Shown one piece after another: positions 6,613 through 13,377 of a DNA stretch of 14,091 bases. Source of the DNA: DAOTUB01 sp034437455 (GTDB lineage: Bacteria; Chloroflexota; Anaerolineae; B4-G1). Under the pieces are notes generated by a model. It had not been told where the DNA came from. It did no database searches and was given only the letters and a program-made list of their open reading frames with translations. Made by a program: the position numbers and the translations under genes. The stretch's first letter is position 1, and every line of letters begins with the position of its first letter. The stretch lies in contig DAOTUB010000139.1 of assembly GCA_034437455.1 (NCBI GenBank), forward strand, positions 1-14,091. Reading direction: 5' to 3'.

Positions 6613-7410
6613 ATGAGTTTCAACCAAGCCACCATGTACGACATCGAACCGCACATCGCCGAGATCTATGACCAGAGCGAAACGTACACCGAAGACGTGG
6701 AGCTTATCCGCCGCTTGATCGGAGGGCGCGGACGGCTGCGGATTCTGGAGCCGTTTTGCGGAACGGGGCGCATTCTCGTCCCGCTGGCCCTCGACGGCCA
6801 CGAACTGGTGGGGCTTGATCTGGCAAGGGGGATGCTCGCCCGCGCGCGGATGAAGATCGACCGGTTGCCCCCGGAGGCACAGGAAAGAATCACCCTGGTT
6901 GAGGCCGACGTGATTAACGAGGAGTGGCCCCGGGGCTTCGACCTGGTCATCCTAGGCGGCAACTGCTTTTACGAGCTGGCGACGCCGGAGGAGCAGGAAA
7001 AATGCATCGCATCTGCCGCCGCCTCGCTGAATCCTGGCGGATACGTCTACGTGGATAACAACCACATGGAGGGCGATCTCGACGAGTCGTGGCAAAAGCC
7101 TGGCGTGCGCCAGGGATTCCCGACCGGAACCTGCGCGGATAGCACACAGGTCGAGAGCACCACGGAAATTATCTGGTACGACGTACCGCGCAGATTGGCC
7201 AAATTCCGTCGCCGTACAAAGGTAACGTTCCCCGACGGGAGCACTGTCGAGCAGGAGTACGTTCAGCAGAAGCACCCGGTCAGCGCCGTCGAGGTTCAGA
7301 CGTGGTTGGAGGCTCACGGCTTTGTCATCGAGCGAATGTTCGGCGACCGTGCGGGAAACCCCTACACAGAAACTTCAGAGCGCGCGATTTTCTGGGCCAG
7401 GAAACGTTGA
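6613..7410 (+). CDS. Class I SAM-dependent methyltransferase
   Basis: Predicted cytoplasmic methyltransferase of 265 residues using S-adenosylmethionine; the substrate is unknown. Motif I is ILEPFCGTGR (44-53), the acidic end of strand beta-2 is D69 in VGLDLARGML, and the motif IV region is FDLVILGGNCFYEL. The C-terminal half (TKVTFPDGSTVEQEY) and the ending are reminiscent of small-molecule or glycine N-methyltransferase-like enzymes, but this is weak. The start at 6613 fits a -10 box ending at 6606 and is preferred over the in-frame ATG at 6595, which lies upstream of that box. An ATG at 6634 (MYDIEPH) is another possibility. A terminator hairpin follows 38 nt after the stop. Confidence 0.82.
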   Translation: MSFNQATMYDIEPHIAEIYDQSETYTEDVELIRRLIGGRGRLRILEPFCGTGRILVPLALDGHELVGLDLARGMLARARMKIDRLPPEAQERITLVEADVINEEWPRGFDLVILGGNCFYELATPEEQEKCIASAAASLNPGGYVYVDNNHMEGDLDESWQKPGVRQGFPTGTCADSTQVESTTEIIWYDVPRRLAKFRRRTKVTFPDGSTVEQEYVQQKHPVSAVEVQTWLEAHGFVIERMFGDRAGNPYTETSERAIFWARKR

Positions 7411-7447
7411 GTGTGTAGGGCAATGCGCACCTGACACGCAAAGTGCA

Positions 7448-7482
7448 AACACCGGCAGTCTTGATCGCCGGTGTTCTATTTT
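7448..7482 (+). terminator. Intrinsic terminator between convergent genes
   Basis: A 9-bp perfect stem AACACCGGC/GCCGGTGTT with a 10-nt loop is followed on the plus strand by CTATTTT. It ends the methyltransferase transcript and, with a weaker T-stretch on the minus strand, may also stop the polA-SCP2 transcript arriving from the other side. Confidence 0.75.
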
Positions 7483-7501
7483 GGCAAACCACTTTCGCTT
7501 A

Positions 7502-7816
7502 CTAACTGAAAAGCGTCTGCAACCGCATCGCGATCGACATATCTCCTTCGATCTTGATCTTGCCCTGCATAAAGGCGGCCACCGGGTTCAGTTCACCGTT
7601 GGTCATCGCCAGGAAATCGGCGGCGGCCATCTTTAACGTCGTGGTGGGGTCTGCCGTGGCTCCCTCGGTGATGGTGATGTCGTTGTCGGCGACGGATACC
7701 GTCCACTGTCCGCCTCCCTCGCCTGAGAGTTCGAACAGAAAGGTGGCGTCCAGTCCAGCCAGTTTTTGGGGATCGAATGATTCCAGCGCTTGTGCTACGT
7801 CGGTAAATTTGGGCAT
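7502..7816 (-). CDS. SCP-2 sterol-carrier-domain protein
   Basis: A stand-alone 104-residue SCP-2 domain, predicted to form a small alpha/beta fold with a hydrophobic tunnel that binds lipids or other apolar molecules. Family features are the central FELSGEGGGQWTVSVADNDI strand region, the DPTTTLKMAAADFLAM segment and the C-terminal GKIKIEGDMSIAMRLQTLF (85-103). AAAGGAGA lies 6 nt upstream of the ATG. It follows polA by 15 nt on the same strand, so the two are very probably co-transcribed. Ligand and process are unknown; the link with DNA polymerase I is not obviously functional. Confidence 0.85.
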   Translation of the reverse strand: MPKFTDVAQALESFDPQKLAGLDATFLFELSGEGGGQWTVSVADNDITITEGATADPTTTLKMAAADFLAMTNGELNPVAAFMQGKIKIEGDMSIAMRLQTLFS

Positions 7817-7831
7817 GGGATTCTCCTTTGA

Positions 7832-10606
7832 CTAATTCAGTTTAATCGGTTCCATCTCCTCCCAATTCTGCCCCACTTTGAGGTCTACCTTGAGAGGAAC
7901 TTTTATCTCGAATGCGTTCTCCATAATCTCGCACATCAGCGGCGCGACCGTCGCCATCTCCTCGTCCGGCGCTTCGACGATCAACTCGTCGTGCACCTGC
8001 AAGATCATCCGCGATCGCAGACCGCGCTCCAAAAGCGCCCGGTGGAGCCGGATCATCGCGATCTTGATGATGTCTGCGGCGGTTCCCTGGATCGGCGCGT
8101 TGATCGCCATGCGCTCGGCGGCCTGGCGCACGTGGTGGGAAGCCTTGCTGCCGGGAAGCAACTCGAGGAAATAACGCCGCCGCCCCAGTAACGTCTCCAC
8201 GTACCCCTGCCGCGCAGCGAGCGCCTTGGTGGAGTCGATGTATTCTCGCACCCTGGGGAAGCGCTCAAAGTAGGCCTTGATGAAATCCTCGGCCTCGGCC
8301 TGCGTCAGGTCGGTCGCGCCCGACAGTCCATAGGCAGTCTGTCCATAAGACAGACCGAAATTTACCGCCTTGGCGACCCGCCGCATATCGGACGTGACTT
8401 CCTCCAGCGGCACGTTCATGATGGCAGCGGCGGTGCTGGCGTGGATGTCCTCGTCGCGGGCGAATGCCCCCAGCAACCCCTCGTCACCAGAGATGTGAGC
8501 CATCACGCGCAGTTCCACCTGCGAATAGTCGGCGGCGATCAGCTTCCAGCCCGGCTCGGCGGAAAAAGCCCGTCGCACGTGCCGCCCCAGTTCCGTGCGG
8601 ATGGGGATGTTCTGCAGGTTGGGATCGCTGGAACTGATCCGTCCCGTCACAGTACCGGTCTGGTTGTAGGAGGTGTGCAATCGGCCGGTGCGCGGATTGA
8701 CCAGCCGGGGCAGCGCGTCCACGTAGGTCGACTTGAGCTTGGCCAATCCCCGCTGCTCCAGGACGAGGTCGATCACGGGATGCTGCCCCTGCAACCGCTC
8801 GAGCACGCTGGCCGCCGTCGAATAGTGGCCGGATTTGGTGCGCCGCACTCCCTGAGAGGGCAAGTTCAGCCTTTTGAACAGGGCGTCGGAAAGCTGCTGA
8901 GTCGAGTTGATGTTGAAAGAATAGCCGACCAGTTCGTGGATGCGAACCTCCAGTTCGCCCAGGCGAGCGCCCAGCTCCTCCGACATGCGATCCAATTCTT
9001 CCACATCGAGCCGCACGCCGGTCCGCTCCATCGCTGCCAGCACGGGCACCAGTGGCATCTCCACCTCGGCAAAGAGCGACCAGAGTTCCTTCTCCTTCAG
9101 TTCCGATTCCAGGATAGGCACCAGGCGATGGGTCATGTCCACATCGGCGCAGGCATAAGGGGCCGCCTGCGCGACCGACACCTGGTTCATGGTCAGTTGC
9201 CCCTTGCCCTTGCCGATCAAGTCGGTGATGGGCGTCATCCGCTCCCGGAGCCGCGCCCAGGCCAGGTTTTTCAGCCCCAGGTTCTTGGAGAGCGGGTTGC
9301 TCAGCCACTCGGCGATCATCGTGTCAAAGAGCCGCCCCGCGACCTTCAAGCCGCTCCGTTGCAGCACCAGCAGGTCATACTTGATGTTGTGGCCGACTTT
9401 TAGCCCTTCGGGATCGCTCAGCAAAGGAGCCAGCGCCTCGATCACCGTTTCCAGTTCCAACTGCGGATCACCGGGCGGAGCATCCACCGGGATGTAGTAG
9501 CCCCGCTCGGAAGCGTCGGTGAGGGCGATGCCGACCAGTTCGGCCTGCATCGGATCGGTGCTGGTCGTCTCGGTGTCGAAGGTCAATGTGGAGACGCTCT
9601 CTAGTCGCGCCATCAATTGGCGGAGCGATTCCTCATCGGCGACGATCTCGTAATCGGCGACCGACGCTGGCGCTGGTTGGGCAGGTTCCTCGCCGAACAT
9701 GCTGAGTTGATGAGGCACTCCCGCCGGCTGAATTTGCTCCGTCTCGCGTAGACGCTCGGCCAGGGAGCGGAACTCCAGCTCCTGGAAGAGGTCCAGCACC
9801 GACTCGATATCGAAGGTACGCACGCGGCAGGCACCGAGATCGAGTTCCACCGGCGCGTCGCGCACGATGGTCGCCAACTCGCGGCTGAGGAAGGCCATCT
9901 CCCGTCCCTCTTTCAGCTTGTTCCGAAAGCGCGTCTGCACCTCGTCCAGGTGCTCGTAGATCGCCTCAAGCTGGCCGTACTGTTGGAGCAATTTGACGCC
10001 GGTCTTTTCGCCGACGCCGTACACGCCGGGAATATTGTCGGACTTGTCGCCTATGATCGCCTTAAAGTCCACCAATTGAGTCGGCGGCAGCCCGTACCGC
10101 TGCTGCACCCCCTCCAGATCGTAGACGACCGTGTCGGAAAAGCGCCAGCGCGAGGTGAGGACGCGGGTGTGCTCGTCCACCAGTTGCAGCAGATCCATAT
10201 CGCCGGTGACGATGAGCGTGTCCACCCCCTGCTCCCCGGCCTGGCGGGCCAGCGTCCCCAACAGATCGTCCGCCTCGTACCCTTCCAGCTCGAAAGCGGG
10301 GATGTCCAACGTCTCCACCACCTGGCGGACGCGCTCCATCTGGGAGCGGAGTTCGTTGGGCATCTCGGCGCGGTGGGCTTTGTATTCGGGGTAGAGGTCG
10401 TGGCGGAAGGGGCGGCCCTTGTCGAAGGTGACGGCGATGTGGGTGGGCTGCTCATCGCGCAGCACGTTGAGCAGCATCGAGGTAAAGCCATAGACGGAGT
10501 TCGTCAATTCACCCTGCGCGGTTTTCATATCCTCGGGCAGGGCGTGAAAGGCGCGGTAGGCCAGCGAGTGGCCGTCAATCAAGACCAGTTTCTTGTTCTG
10601 GGGCAT
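7832..10606 (-). CDS. polA: DNA polymerase I with 5' nuclease and proofreading domains
   Basis: Family A polymerase for Okazaki-fragment processing and gap-filling repair. The 924 residues hold a 5'-nuclease domain (about 5-295: D11, FDKGRPFRHDLYPEYKAHR at 61-79, EADD 111-114, GDKSDNIPGVYGVGEKT 186-202), a 3'-5' exonuclease (about 315-500) and a polymerase domain (about 520-924). Proofreading looks intact: DTE 344-346, N407xxxD411, Y484xxxD488, unlike Taq polymerase, which has lost these. Polymerase motif A is DYSQVELR (693-700, steric gate E698), motif B has R742, K746, F750 and Y754, and motif C is HDE (872-874). F750 is the common Phe that disfavours dideoxynucleotides. AGGAGG precedes the ATG by 3 nt, an unusually short spacing, and a strong promoter lies at 10633-10661. 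The SCP-2 gene follows after 15 nt. Confidence 0.97.
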   Translation of the reverse strand: MPQNKKLVLIDGHSLAYRAFHALPEDMKTAQGELTNSVYGFTSMLLNVLRDEQPTHIAVTFDKGRPFRHDLYPEYKAHRAEMPNELRSQMERVRQVVETLDIPAFELEGYEADDLLGTLARQAGEQGVDTLIVTGDMDLLQLVDEHTRVLTSRWRFSDTVVYDLEGVQQRYGLPPTQLVDFKAIIGDKSDNIPGVYGVGEKTGVKLLQQYGQLEAIYEHLDEVQTRFRNKLKEGREMAFLSRELATIVRDAPVELDLGACRVRTFDIESVLDLFQELEFRSLAERLRETEQIQPAGVPHQLSMFGEEPAQPAPASVADYEIVADEESLRQLMARLESVSTLTFDTETTSTDPMQAELVGIALTDASERGYYIPVDAPPGDPQLELETVIEALAPLLSDPEGLKVGHNIKYDLLVLQRSGLKVAGRLFDTMIAEWLSNPLSKNLGLKNLAWARLRERMTPITDLIGKGKGQLTMNQVSVAQAAPYACADVDMTHRLVPILESELKEKELWSLFAEVEMPLVPVLAAMERTGVRLDVEELDRMSEELGARLGELEVRIHELVGYSFNINSTQQLSDALFKRLNLPSQGVRRTKSGHYSTAASVLERLQGQHPVIDLVLEQRGLAKLKSTYVDALPRLVNPRTGRLHTSYNQTGTVTGRISSSDPNLQNIPIRTELGRHVRRAFSAEPGWKLIAADYSQVELRVMAHISGDEGLLGAFARDEDIHASTAAAIMNVPLEEVTSDMRRVAKAVNFGLSYGQTAYGLSGATDLTQAEAEDFIKAYFERFPRVREYIDSTKALAARQGYVETLLGRRRYFLELLPGSKASHHVRQAAERMAINAPIQGTAADIIKIAMIRLHRALLERGLRSRMILQVHDELIVEAPDEEMATVAPLMCEIMENAFEIKVPLKVDLKVGQNWEEMEPIKLN

Positions 10607-10632
10607 GTTCCTCCTCTTTTGTACTTGCTCGA

Positions 10633-10661
10633 ATTGTACCGCAATCTTGCAAACTTGTCAC
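10633..10661 (-). promoter_or_regulatory. Promoter for polA
   Basis: On the minus strand GTGACA (10656-10661) and TACAAT (10633-10638) are separated by 17 nt, each one mismatch from consensus. The start site would lie near 10626, giving a leader of about 20 nt containing the AGGAGG. Confidence 0.7.
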
Positions 10662-10678
10662 GTTTCTCCGTTGATTGG

Positions 10679-10756
10679 AATCGCTGAAACCGCTGAGGGT
10701 ACTGAGAGCGCGGGGGCTCGACAGACCTTTCAGCGGAATCAGCGCCTTCAGCGATT
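10679..10756. repeat. Inverted repeat between divergent promoters
   Basis: AATCGCTGAAACCGCTGA (10679-10696) is matched in reverse complement by 10739-10756 at 16 of 18 positions. A further TTTCAGCGGAATCAGCG (10728-10744) overlaps the right arm, so the CGCTGA core occurs about five times. The repeat lies between the polA promoter and the rightward promoter at 10771, where it could bind a protein or form a cruciform. It could equally be a dispersed repeat. Confidence 0.65.
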
Positions 10757-10770
10757 CGATGATCTGAAAT

Positions 10771-10798
10771 TTGACACCCCGACCAAGTCATGTATAAT
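10771..10798 (+). promoter_or_regulatory. Full-consensus promoter of the RIO kinase leader
   Basis: Perfect TTGACA (10771-10776) and perfect TATAAT (10793-10798) with a 16-nt spacer. This is the strongest promoter in the window. It reads into a 22-codon ORF and two terminators before reaching the RIO kinase gene. Confidence 0.8.
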
Positions 10799-10833
10799 AC
10801 CACCATCTCATCTTAAAAGGAGGTTGCAGGCGT

Positions 10834-10902
10834 ATGTACCAGAACAGAATCAGCGAACTTGTTGTTAGTGTACTCGGGTACAGTGCGCCTGGTGACCGGT
10901 AG
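10834..10902 (+). CDS. Possible 22-aa leader ORF
   Basis: AAGGAGG (10817-10823) lies 10 nt before an ATG that opens MYQNRISELVVSVLGYSAPG and two more residues, ending in TAG (10900-10902). The consensus promoter 35 nt upstream and the terminator 28 nt downstream make it a self-contained small transcript. The peptide has no run of one amino acid as in classic amino-acid attenuators. Its translation is plausible, given the Shine-Dalgarno, but function is unknown; alternatively the RNA itself is the product. Confidence 0.4.
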   Translation: MYQNRISELVVSVLGYSAPGDR

Positions 10903-10930
10903 AGATGTGATCCTGCCATAGATCTCGCTG

Positions 10931-10963
10931 GCCGTGGGAGCACTTGTTTCCCACGGCTTTTTT
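10931..10963 (+). terminator. Intrinsic terminator, first of two tandem copies
   Basis: A 9-bp perfect stem GCCGTGGGA/TCCCACGGC with a 9-nt loop, followed by six T and then CTTTTCT. It would end a transcript of about 160 nt starting at the 10771 promoter. Confidence 0.85.
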
Positions 10964-10981
10964 CTTTTCTGACCGGCAATG

Positions 10982-11012
10982 GCCGTGGGAGTCCCTGATC
11001 CCACGGCTTTTT
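10982..11012 (+). terminator. Intrinsic terminator, second tandem copy
   Basis: The same 9-bp stem GCCGTGGGA/TCCCACGGC as the first copy, 51 bp downstream, but with a different 8-nt loop (GTCCCTGA) and five T. The identical stems suggest duplication or gene-conversion-like maintenance. Confidence 0.85.
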
Positions 11013-11042
11013 GTGTCTCTACTGGGATCGGGTTTGAACGAT

Positions 11043-11097
11043 GTAGACGAGGTTTCCATACCTCGCAAGAAAGGCGCGATATGGAAATCGCGGCTAC
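11043..11097. repeat. REP-like paired palindrome, copy 2
   Basis: The left arm (11043-11065) equals that of copy 1 except for one base (GTAGA instead of GTAGC). The right arm (11075-11097) has CGCGA/TCGCG where copy 1 has CGCGC/GCGCG: both sides of one base pair changed together, so the hairpin is preserved. The 9-nt spacer differs from copy 1. Here the element is not inside MITE ends, so it is an independent repeat unit. It lies 25 bp upstream of the 39-codon ORF. Confidence 0.75.
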
Positions 11098-11122
11098 TGA
11101 TGGAATCAAGGAGGAAAAGAAA

Positions 11123-11242
11123 ATGCCAACGAATAGATATTCAAACGACACGATCGGCAGACATTCCATATCAATACCTGAAAGAGGAGACCAAAACAGT
11201 GACTCAATACGATTCTTACGTAGACAAATACGAAGAGTATGA
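11123..11242 (+). CDS. Possible 39-aa upstream ORF overlapping the RIO kinase start
   Basis: AAGGAGG (11108-11114) lies 8 nt before the ATG, the best Shine-Dalgarno in the region. The frame gives MPTNRYSNDTIGRHSISIPE and 19 more residues, then TGA at 11240-11242, 44 nt inside the RIO kinase frame. Its codons are AT-richer than those of the real genes and the peptide resembles no family I know, so it may serve as a translated leader controlling ribosome access to the kinase GTG at 11199. Alternatively it is a remnant of an older start. Confidence 0.35.
   Translation: MPTNRYSNDTIGRHSISIPERGDQNSDSIRFLRRQIRRV
11184..11190 (+). promoter_or_regulatory. Shine-Dalgarno that decides the RIO kinase start
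   Basis: GAGGAGA ends 8 nt before the GTG at 11199. It lies inside the 39-codon upstream ORF, so translating ribosomes would cover it. Confidence 0.6.
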
Positions 11243-12200
11243 AGAACAATTTCATCCATTCAACACAGATCGCAGAGCGCGGAGGCGGCGCAAGCCCAAG
11301 GCCAGACACGTGCCCAAGAAATCGCGCCGCCAGGTCGTCTCCGAGATCGCCGACGCCACGGGCCTGGAGGGCGGCTTTCACACCACCTACCAACCATCCC
11401 GGCACGAAGAAGCCTGGTTGTTCTCTTCTCTGCGTTCTTTTTACGAGCAGACGCTCATCAGCGATGTGCTCGCCCACGTCAAGGGCGGCAAAGAGGCGAG
11501 CGTCTACCATTGTGAGGCGGACCCTTCGACCGGCGTGACCTCACTGGCGGCAAAGGTGTACCGGCCCCGCATGTTCCGCGCCATACGAAACGACAGTATG
11601 TACCGCCGGGGGCGGGCGATCCTGAACGCTCACGGCCACGACCACGACTATGCCCGCGACCAGCGCATCGCCCGCGCCATCGGCAAAAAAACCGCTTTTG
11701 GCGTGCAGGTGGCACACACCTCGTGGCTCATGCACGAGTACACGGCGCTGGAGCAATTGTACCAGGCCGGCGGCGCCGTGCCGCAGCCTATCGCCGCCAG
11801 CGATAATGCCATCCTGATGAGCTACCTGGGCGACGAGCAGATGGCCGCGCCCACCTTGAACACGATCAACCTGGAGCCGGACGAGGCCGCGCCACTATTC
11901 CAGGAGGTGTTGCGCAACGTCGAGTTGATGTTGCAGCACGATATGGTTCACGGCGACCTATCTGCCTACAACGTCCTTTACTGGGCGGGAGAGATCACCC
12001 TGATCGACTTTCCGCAGGTGACGCACAGCCATGCCAACCGCAACGCCTACGCCATCCTGCGACGGGACATCCAACGCACCTGTGAATACTTTGCCAAGCA
12101 AGGGGTGCAGTGCGACCCTGCCCGCATCACGGACGAACTCTGGTCTCGCTACGTAAAAGTAGACTTGGATTACCGGGAGGAGCTGGACGATGTCCCTTGA
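11199..12200 (+). CDS. Bacterial RIO-family protein kinase
   Basis: Predicted atypical serine kinase/ATPase of the RIO family; in archaea and eukaryotes RIO proteins act in small-subunit ribosome maturation, while bacterial roles are poorly known. The 333 residues begin with an acidic segment, then a strongly basic stretch (25-44) that may bind nucleic acid. Kinase signatures are the flexible ATP loop GGKEASVY (96-103), K119 in AAKVYRP, the catalytic loop HGDLSAYN (251-258, D253, N258) and the metal-binding D270 in LIDFPQ. HGDLS plus IDFPQ resembles RIO2 more than RIO1, while the GKEAxVY loop is general. The GTG at 11199 was chosen for its Shine-Dalgarno; the frame stays open upstream to 10944, but that stretch covers the terminator and the palindrome. 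The GNAT gene overlaps its end by 11 nt. Confidence 0.88.
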   Translation: MTQYDSYVDKYEEYEEQFHPFNTDRRARRRRKPKARHVPKKSRRQVVSEIADATGLEGGFHTTYQPSRHEEAWLFSSLRSFYEQTLISDVLAHVKGGKEASVYHCEADPSTGVTSLAAKVYRPRMFRAIRNDSMYRRGRAILNAHGHDHDYARDQRIARAIGKKTAFGVQVAHTSWLMHEYTALEQLYQAGGAVPQPIAASDNAILMSYLGDEQMAAPTLNTINLEPDEAAPLFQEVLRNVELMLQHDMVHGDLSAYNVLYWAGEITLIDFPQVTHSHANRNAYAILRRDIQRTCEYFAKQGVQCDPARITDELWSRYVKVDLDYREELDDVP

Positions 12201-13143
12201 AATCGTTCCCCTGGAAGAAAAACATCTCCAGGACGCCGCTGCATTGGCCGGTAGCCGCTACAAGGAATTGCGCGAGCAAGTACCCTTCTTGCCGCCTCGC
12301 TACGCCGAGGTCAGCACCTTGCTTCCTCTTTTGCGCGACATCGTGGAAGAGGGGCCGGGGGTGGCCTCAATTCGCGGAGGTCGGCTCGTGGGCTTTCTCA
12401 GCGGTTGGCTGCTGCTATCGTTCCGGGGGAAACGGGCCGCGTTCAGCCCCGAATGGGCAAACGGGGCAGACCTGGAAGACAGCCGGCGCATCTACGAGGA
12501 GATGTACACTCACCTTGCGGCCCCGTGGGTTGCGGATGGATACGCCACGCATCTGATCAGCATGCTGGTCAACGACCGCGACGGCATCGATGGCTGGCAC
12601 TGGCTCGGTTTTGGGATGATCGCGGGAGACGCGGTGCGCGATCTGCAATCAGTGCCGAGTCGGGGGACCAGCGTGGACATTCGACGCGCCCGTCTGCAAG
12701 ACCTTGCCCAGGTGACGTTGCTGAACGAGGCGTTATGTCGATACCTGGCGGCATCCCCCACGTTTCTCGGCGACGCCGAGGAACGAGCACGCGGCGATTA
12801 CGAGGCATGGCAAGACCCAGACAAGGCGATCTGGTTGGCCTATCACGATACAGAGGCTGTGGCGTATCTGGAACTGGGATCGGCCAACGAAGATGCGAGT
12901 ACCATCATCTACGACGAAAAAACGACCAACATCACCGGGGCCTTTACCAGGGAGGAGGTGCGTGGCAGAGGTATTGCCACGGCGTTGCTCAACCGCTCGC
13001 TGGAATGGGCGCGCACTCAAGGCTACGAGCGGTGCGCCGTGGATTTTGAGCCGATGAACCCTTTGGCCGCTCGGTTCTGGCTGAGATACTTTCAGCCGGT
13101 GTGCTACACGCTCGTTCGCCACGTGGACAAGAGAGCGGTTTGA
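12190..13143 (+). CDS. GNAT acetyltransferase with two tandem GNAT-like domains
   Basis: Predicted acetyl-CoA-dependent N-acetyltransferase of 317 residues; acceptor unknown. Residues about 3-150 look like a degenerate GNAT fold (GGRLVGFLSGWLL as the central strands, HWLGFGMIAGDAV as the end) without a clear acetyl-CoA loop. Residues about 161-310 form a second, intact GNAT domain with the acetyl-CoA-binding motif A VRGRGIATALL (257-267) and a NPLAARFWLRYFQPV ending typical of the fold. The ATG lies inside the RIO kinase gene, preceded by GGGAGGAG, so the two are translationally coupled. The pairing suggests a common task, perhaps protein modification, but this is inference. A strong hairpin follows 8 nt after the stop. 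Confidence 0.85.
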   Translation: MSLEIVPLEEKHLQDAAALAGSRYKELREQVPFLPPRYAEVSTLLPLLRDIVEEGPGVASIRGGRLVGFLSGWLLLSFRGKRAAFSPEWANGADLEDSRRIYEEMYTHLAAPWVADGYATHLISMLVNDRDGIDGWHWLGFGMIAGDAVRDLQSVPSRGTSVDIRRARLQDLAQVTLLNEALCRYLAASPTFLGDAEERARGDYEAWQDPDKAIWLAYHDTEAVAYLELGSANEDASTIIYDEKTTNITGAFTREEVRGRGIATALLNRSLEWARTQGYERCAVDFEPMNPLAARFWLRYFQPVCYTLVRHVDKRAV

Positions 13144-13151
13144 GTGTCATC

Positions 13152-13201
13152 GAGGTGCAACGCACTGGCATAGCCTACCAGTGCGTTGCACCTCACCTTT
13201 T
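13152..13201 (+). terminator. Long perfect hairpin, probable terminator of the RIO kinase-GNAT operon
   Basis: A 17-bp perfect stem, GAGGTGCAACGCACTGG (13152-13168) with its complement at 13178-13194, and a 9-nt loop, followed by ACCTTTTC. The T-run is short (4), but the stem is unusually long and starts 8 nt after the GNAT stop. The stem length is also compatible with a dispersed palindromic repeat used as a terminator. Confidence 0.7.
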
Positions 13202-13232
13202 CTAATCATCAAGACGCGAGGAATACCAGACG

Positions 13233-13367
13233 CTAGGCAGCGTTCACCAACTTCTTCAGCGCGTTCGTCGTCGACTTGATCTGGTGGCGGATCATGCCGG
13301 GCATGACACGATCACGCAGGGCCGCTGCAAAAATGATGTCCTCGACGATGGTCAGCGCGTAGAACAT
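13233..13367 (-). CDS. Orphan 44-aa ORF or gene remnant
   Basis: The frame runs from an ATG at 13367 to TAG at 13233, giving MFYALTIVEDIIFAAALRDR and 24 more residues, ending LKKLVNAA. Codons are GC-ending and gene-like (TTC TAC GCG CTG ACC ATC GTC GAG GAC ATC), and the pattern suggests two amphipathic helices. There is no Shine-Dalgarno, and it sits 10 nt downstream of the broken permease, in another frame. It may be the tail of a decayed gene or a real small protein. I recognise no family. Confidence 0.3.
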   Translation of the reverse strand: MFYALTIVEDIIFAAALRDRVMPGMIRHQIKSTTNALKKLVNAA

Positions 13368-13377
13368 GTGTTGGTCG

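Noticed and set aside
8441..9403. A 320-codon open frame on the plus strand.
   Set aside because: It is antisense to the polA exonuclease and polymerase domains and shows no family features.
10902..10930. Riboswitch or T-box aptamer before the tandem terminators.
   Set aside because: Only a weak GAGAT/ATCTC stem is visible and no conserved core of a known class was recognised.
10944..11198. In-frame upstream extension of the RIO kinase to ATG 10944 or 11100.
   Set aside because: It would translate through the terminator hairpins and the palindrome and lacks a ribosome site; GTG 11199 has one at correct spacing.
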